Shown here in pieces: positions 57,250 through 61,818 of a stretch of DNA of 61,818 nucleotides. The notes beneath the pieces were generated by a model, which was given only the letters and a program-made list of their open reading frames with translations, was not told the origin of the DNA and made no database searches. The stretch covers positions 1-61,818 of the forward strand of contig JAAMPI010000130.1 in assembly GCA_013054445.1 (NCBI GenBank), written 5' to 3'. This DNA comes from Cudoniella acicularis. Lineage: Eukaryota; Ascomycota; Leotiomycetes; Helotiales; Helotiaceae. A program made the translations under genes and the position numbers. The first letter of the stretch is position 1. Every line of letters starts with the position of its first letter.

Positions 57250-60200
57250 GCCTAAAAACGATTATTAAGAATATTAATATCTTTAAAAATAAAAACGATA
57301 TAAAACTATATAATATACTAGTTTTATATTAATAAGAGACGGTATCTAGACTATATATAAGGCTATTCGGGATATAATAAAGACTAATAAGGCTCGGGGA
57401 GAAGAAGAGGCTACGCTATTATAAGAACTATTAAGAATACTATCTAAGACTATATAGAAAAAAAAAAGAAATATATTAAATACGATAAGCTAAAAAGATA
57501 TATAATATACTATTTAAGAGTATATAAAATAGAGTTACTAAACTATTTCTTTAAGCTAAAAAGAGAGTAAGACAGATAATATTACCTAAATATATAGACT
57601 ATCGCTATAAAACGCTAGTAGAAGAAATAGAAGACTAAGAGTAAAGCTATTACCGCTAAGTAATAGAGCTCTAAGACTTAAGATAAAGGAAAAAGACTTA
57701 AATAAATATTATAATCCTAAATAGAAACGTATAGAAAAGCGGGTATAACTAAAGGCTCTTTTTATAAATCGATATTATATAAAAAGCGACGATTATCTTA
57801 ATATAAGAGCCGGTTATCTATAAGAAACTATCGAATAAAGTAACGAAAATATATCCGAGCTATAATATATATAAACCGACTATAGAATAGAAAAAAGAAC
57901 CTAAGGTCTTAATCTTCGTATATAAGAATATCGAGGTAAAGGCGGTTAACTAAACGACTTATCTAGTCTCTATAATTAAACTTAAAACGGGACTATACGT
58001 ATATAACGTATACTAACCTAATAGGGAAGGCTCGGATAGACTCGCTTATCGGCGGATTACGAGTATATCTAATATTAGTAACTATATAATAGCCGGCGAC
58101 TTTAACCGCTACGGACTTAAGATATATAACCTAGACGAAATAGCCGTAGATAAGATAGTAGAATAAATAATAGAAGGCTATCTTATCCTTAACGATATTA
58201 ATATACCGACGCGAGGGGAGGCTATCCTAGACTTCGCGATATTAGCTATCGAAAGGATAATAGTATAAGTAGAGAGGGACGCCGACTACGGATAGAACTA
58301 TCTCTTGCTATAGATAACCGTACCGGGACACCTATAAGAGTGGAAGAGACTAGTAGACACGAAGAAGGTCGAGCTAGAAGAGATAAAAAAGGGCTTTAAA
58401 AAGAAATAGGAAAGGCTTAACTAGAAATAGAACATAGACCTTAGCGAGCTATAACGGCTCGTAAGAGAGACTACTAGAGAGAATAGCGCTAGGGCCTCGA
58501 CGAGTATAAAGGTAGCTCTATAATAGAATAACGAACTTAAGAAGGCCTACGACGAGTTTATTAAGGTAAAGGTAATAGAGGAACACTATTAGGCCGAATC
58601 GGAGAGAAATAGGATAAGAAAACTATTATAGACCGTAAAATAGAAATTCTAATAAAAATAAATCGACGAAGCGACTATAGATAAAGATATATATCGTATA
58701 TCGAACTAGAAGAACGTTAAGGTATTCTATTAACTACTAGCCTTAAGAGACTAGAAAGATAAAGAGATCGGGGCCTAACTCTAAGAGATTATAAAGAGAC
58801 TATTTATATTACTAGGGATAAATAACGTAGAATAGCTATTATAAGAAACGAGCGGCGAGGACTTAGAACTATTAACGTAAGAACCGCTAATATACGACGA
58901 GATTATAAGCGCTATTACGGAAGTTATAACGACGGCGAGCGGACTAGACGGTATTATAGTCCTTATACTTAAGGCTATATAGCTAGAGATAGGCGAGATA
59001 GTAATAAGACTATTTAATAAGGCGCTAAGGATAGGCGTATACCTTTTCGGGGAATACGAACTTATATTAATACCTAAAGTAAAGAGAGACTCGACGACGG
59101 AAAAGAGATAAAGACTTATAGCTCTATTCTCGATATTAGAAAAAGGATTAGAAAGGGCTATAATAATACGACTAGGAAATATAGAGCTCGAAAAGGGCTA
59201 GTTCGGGGACCTTTACGCGAGAGGGATCTTAAGAAGATTAGTAGTCGACTTAATAAGGGTATTAGCGTATTATATCGAGAAGAACGCGATAAGATATAAG
59301 GCGACGGCGATAGTACTAATAGACGTACGAGAGGCGTTTAACGCGATACGACTAGAGGCGATAGTAAGAAGCCCAAGGAAATATAAGGTATTAAGCGAGG
59401 TAGTTACCTAGGCGAGTAGCTTTATAACTAGAAGAATACTATACCTAAGGAGAAGAAAGGATAAAGGAGACGCGCTCGCGATAGAGAACGGCCTTTTATA
59501 AGGATTATTAACGTCGCCGGTTCTCTTTATAATCTTTATAACGTATATCGGAAAGATATATAATATAATAATCTATACGAACGATATACTAGCGTTCGAA
59601 GGATATCGTAACCTAGAGGAAGCGGCTAAGGCTATAGCGATAAAGAGAGAAAAGATCGTAGCGAGCTTAAAAGAATACTCGATATTAGATATCGAACTAA
59701 GGAAGTCGGAATTTACGATATTTAAGCGGAGAAAAGTCGACTATATTAGCGTAAGCCTCGCGAGGTAAGAGCTAAAGTATAAGAAGTTAGTTAAGTATCT
59801 AGGGGTATATATAAACTAAATACTTACTTATATATAACACGTAAAAAAGAGATATACGAAAACAGTATTACTAGTCGCGCTTATACGTAGACTAAGAGAT
59901 ACGATAAAAAGACTCTTACTTAAAGGCGCGAGAACTATATTAAGAACTATTATTATCCCGTTATTATTCTACGTATTAGAACTATAATAGAAAAGAATCT
60001 TCGAACTAAGAAAGCGAGGTAAGGTATATAAATACTTTATTAATAATATTAATAGAACGCTAAACGCCGTTAAAAGAATAGCGCTATCGTTTTATAAGAT
60101 AATACCGAACCCGATTCTTAGCTTCGAAACTAAGATATTAGAGGCGTAGATATTCTTATAAGAGATAAAAGATAAAGATATTATCTAACTAGAAAAGATA

Positions 60201-61600
60201 CTCGAATACTATCTACTAACGATACGAATCTAAAAAGATATATAATACGAGTAAACTAAAGTATAATTATAATTAAAAAGCGACTTTAAATATATATAAA
60301 AACACCGGAAGCCGAACCTTATATAAAGCGGGCTAAAAGAGACGATAGTAGAAGAAGACGAGAGAAATAGGTAGGGCTACGTAGAGTATTTAATAGAGCG
60401 ACGTATAGTATTAGAGAACTCGAGATAGACCTACGTAGACTAAGCCGGAACCGTATAGGCGAGGTATATTAGAAGATATAAGATAATCGACGAGCGAAGA
60501 AAGCTTATTAAAAAGAGTAGCGTCGGCGTTAAACGTTATATTACGGACGAAGATATTATTATACGAATAATAAACGAAACTATTACTAGAAAGAATAAAG
60601 GCTTTTATTATATATACGTAAGATATATAAAGATAATTAGTATATACTATAAAAAGATATTATCGACGTCTATTATAGCTATATTAAGAATATAAGACGC
60701 GATTAAAAGCGGCCGAATAATAGCTAAATATCTTTTTAAGAGGAACGAGTATAGGAACGTATTAAAGGTAACGCTTAGTAGCGGAACGAACGAAAGAACC
60801 CTATAAGCGAGAGTAATAATAGCTATTAAAATAAATAAAAGGACTAGGTCTATAGGCTAGGGCTAAATAAGAATAACTAGAGAAAACGACGACGTAACTA
60901 TAATATAGCTAGCGACGATAAAATAGATAAAGAAGTACGTTAAATAAAGACAACGCGATAGGCGGATAGTAGAGTACGAGGTAACTAAACTATAGTCTTA
61001 TAAGGACCTTAAGGTAAAGGTAATAAATAGACGCGCCGCGGAAATAAAGATAAAGAAAGCTTAGACTAGTTCTTTTAGAGAGGCTATTAGGTATATTATT
61101 ATTTTAAGAAGCGGATACGAGAATTTTTAAGAATACTACGACCGATTTAAACATAATACTATAATATAATATACCTATATAAGAACACTAGTACGAACTA
61201 AGAATTACTTTATTAGATACGAGCTCGTAAACAAAGGAGGAATAGAGCCCTAGTAGGGTAATAAGGACGGCCTAACACTACTTAATAGAGTAGGCGGCCG
61301 TAAGATAAAGATAACCGAGGAACGGACTAGATAGCTCCTAACTAAGGGCGTTAAGGTATTAGTAGATTAACTAACTAAGACCGTATATAGCCGCCGGTAT
61401 ATAACAGAGAAACGGTTCGAGACGGTAAGCGGAGGAAGGTTAGTAGTATACGAGGGGCTTATAGGGAGGGAACCTAGGACACCGGAGACGAAAGGAGAGC
61501 TAACGGGGGACAGTAGGGGCGACGAGGCGTAACCCGAGGGGAGCGCGGAGCTAGCTAAATAAAACTAGAGGGGCGGACACGAGATAAACTAGAGGGTAAG
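57250..61600 (+). mobile_element. LINE (non-LTR, Tad/I-like) retrotransposon, RIP-degraded
   Basis: Plus-strand remnants in the right order: an apurinic-like endonuclease at about 57960-58340 (V-Y-N-V-Y, then R-L-A-Y-R-R and I-I-A-G-D-F-N-R, later P-G-H-L), then reverse transcriptase at about 59050-59800 (G-L-L-T-S-P-V-L-F-I-I-F in place of GxPQGSPxSP, and I-Y-T-N-D-I-L from the Y-A-D-D box). RNase H-like or 3' sequences may continue to about 61500, where G-rich sequence begins. Many CAG-to-TAG and CAA-to-TAA changes. No working frame remains. Exact ends and poly-A tail were not found. Confidence 0.8.
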
Positions 61601-61818
61601 CGTACGCGCGCTACCTAAAGGAGGGACTAAGACTAAGGCCGGAGGCCCGAGTCATAGAATATATAAGAGACAGCGAAGGGCGGAGTAGGGGACAAATGAA
61701 CGGGTATGCCTAAGTAAGAGTAACTAGAAAAGCTATAGAATAGTAACCTACGCGTAACGTGGAAGACCTAACCGCTAAGGGAGGGGCAGTTATATAGTCT
61801 AACGACCGCTAGCTAACA

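Noticed and set aside
1..61818. tRNA, rRNA or other structured RNA genes
   Set aside because: None recognised by eye; a covariance-model search would be needed to exclude them.

Overview
The window is nuclear DNA of a filamentous ascomycete (Pezizomycotina). Evidence: introns of about 46-90 bp with GTAAGT-type donors and occasional GC-AG introns; a fungal highly reducing polyketide synthase; SAT4, 2EXR and NACHT-ankyrin proteins; and transposon ends full of TA dinucleotides and CpA-to-TpA stop codons, the signature of repeat-induced point mutation (RIP). A Leotiomycete-like host is a guess only.

Layout. 1-4.25 kb: RIP-decayed Gypsy retrotransposon on the minus strand with its 5' LTR, abutting a beheaded fragment of a probable thiamine-diphosphate enzyme. 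4.7-7.75 kb: a decayed fungal RiPP (dikaritin-like) locus: a UstYa-family (DUF3328) pseudogene and a Kex2-repeat precursor gene with exact 69-bp repeats, which has a stop codon just before its intron and a last repeat cut by foreign sequence. 8.5-9.3 kb: a GPI-anchored Cys-rich wall protein. 10.3-29.7 kb: a polyketide cluster: highly reducing PKS (KS-AT-DH-MT-ER-KR-ACP, no release domain), a SAT4-type membrane protein, a LovG-like FSH1 hydrolase, a stand-alone adenylation protein (one poly-A frameshift) and a 14-TM DHA-type exporter. 30.8-33.6 kb: 2EXR and MEMO1-family genes. 34.9-37.5 kb: a GH18 chitinase pseudogene with a Ser/Thr-rich tail split by a solo LTR of the same family as the Gypsy LTR at 4 kb, with a 5-bp target duplication. 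38.8-42.8 kb: an ACS-family transporter and a medium-chain reductase. 43.3 kb: a two-exon small secreted Cys peptide. 44.2-50.4 kb: a 2051-residue NACHT-ankyrin protein. 51-53 kb: relics. 53.4-61.8 kb: RIP-degraded transposons (Tc1/mariner, piggyBac with 35-bp inverted repeats, a LINE).

How the genes work together (inference): the PKS lacks a thioesterase, and the FSH1 hydrolase is the expected release enzyme (as LovG is for LovB). The adenylation protein could activate the released acid and the DHA exporter could move the product out. The neighbouring RiPP locus looks like a separate peptide pathway that has died. Stops of the CpA-to-TpA type in the precursor, the chitinase and possibly the UstYa gene suggest RIP spread from nearby repeats into genes, while the PKS, hydrolase and transporter frames remain open.
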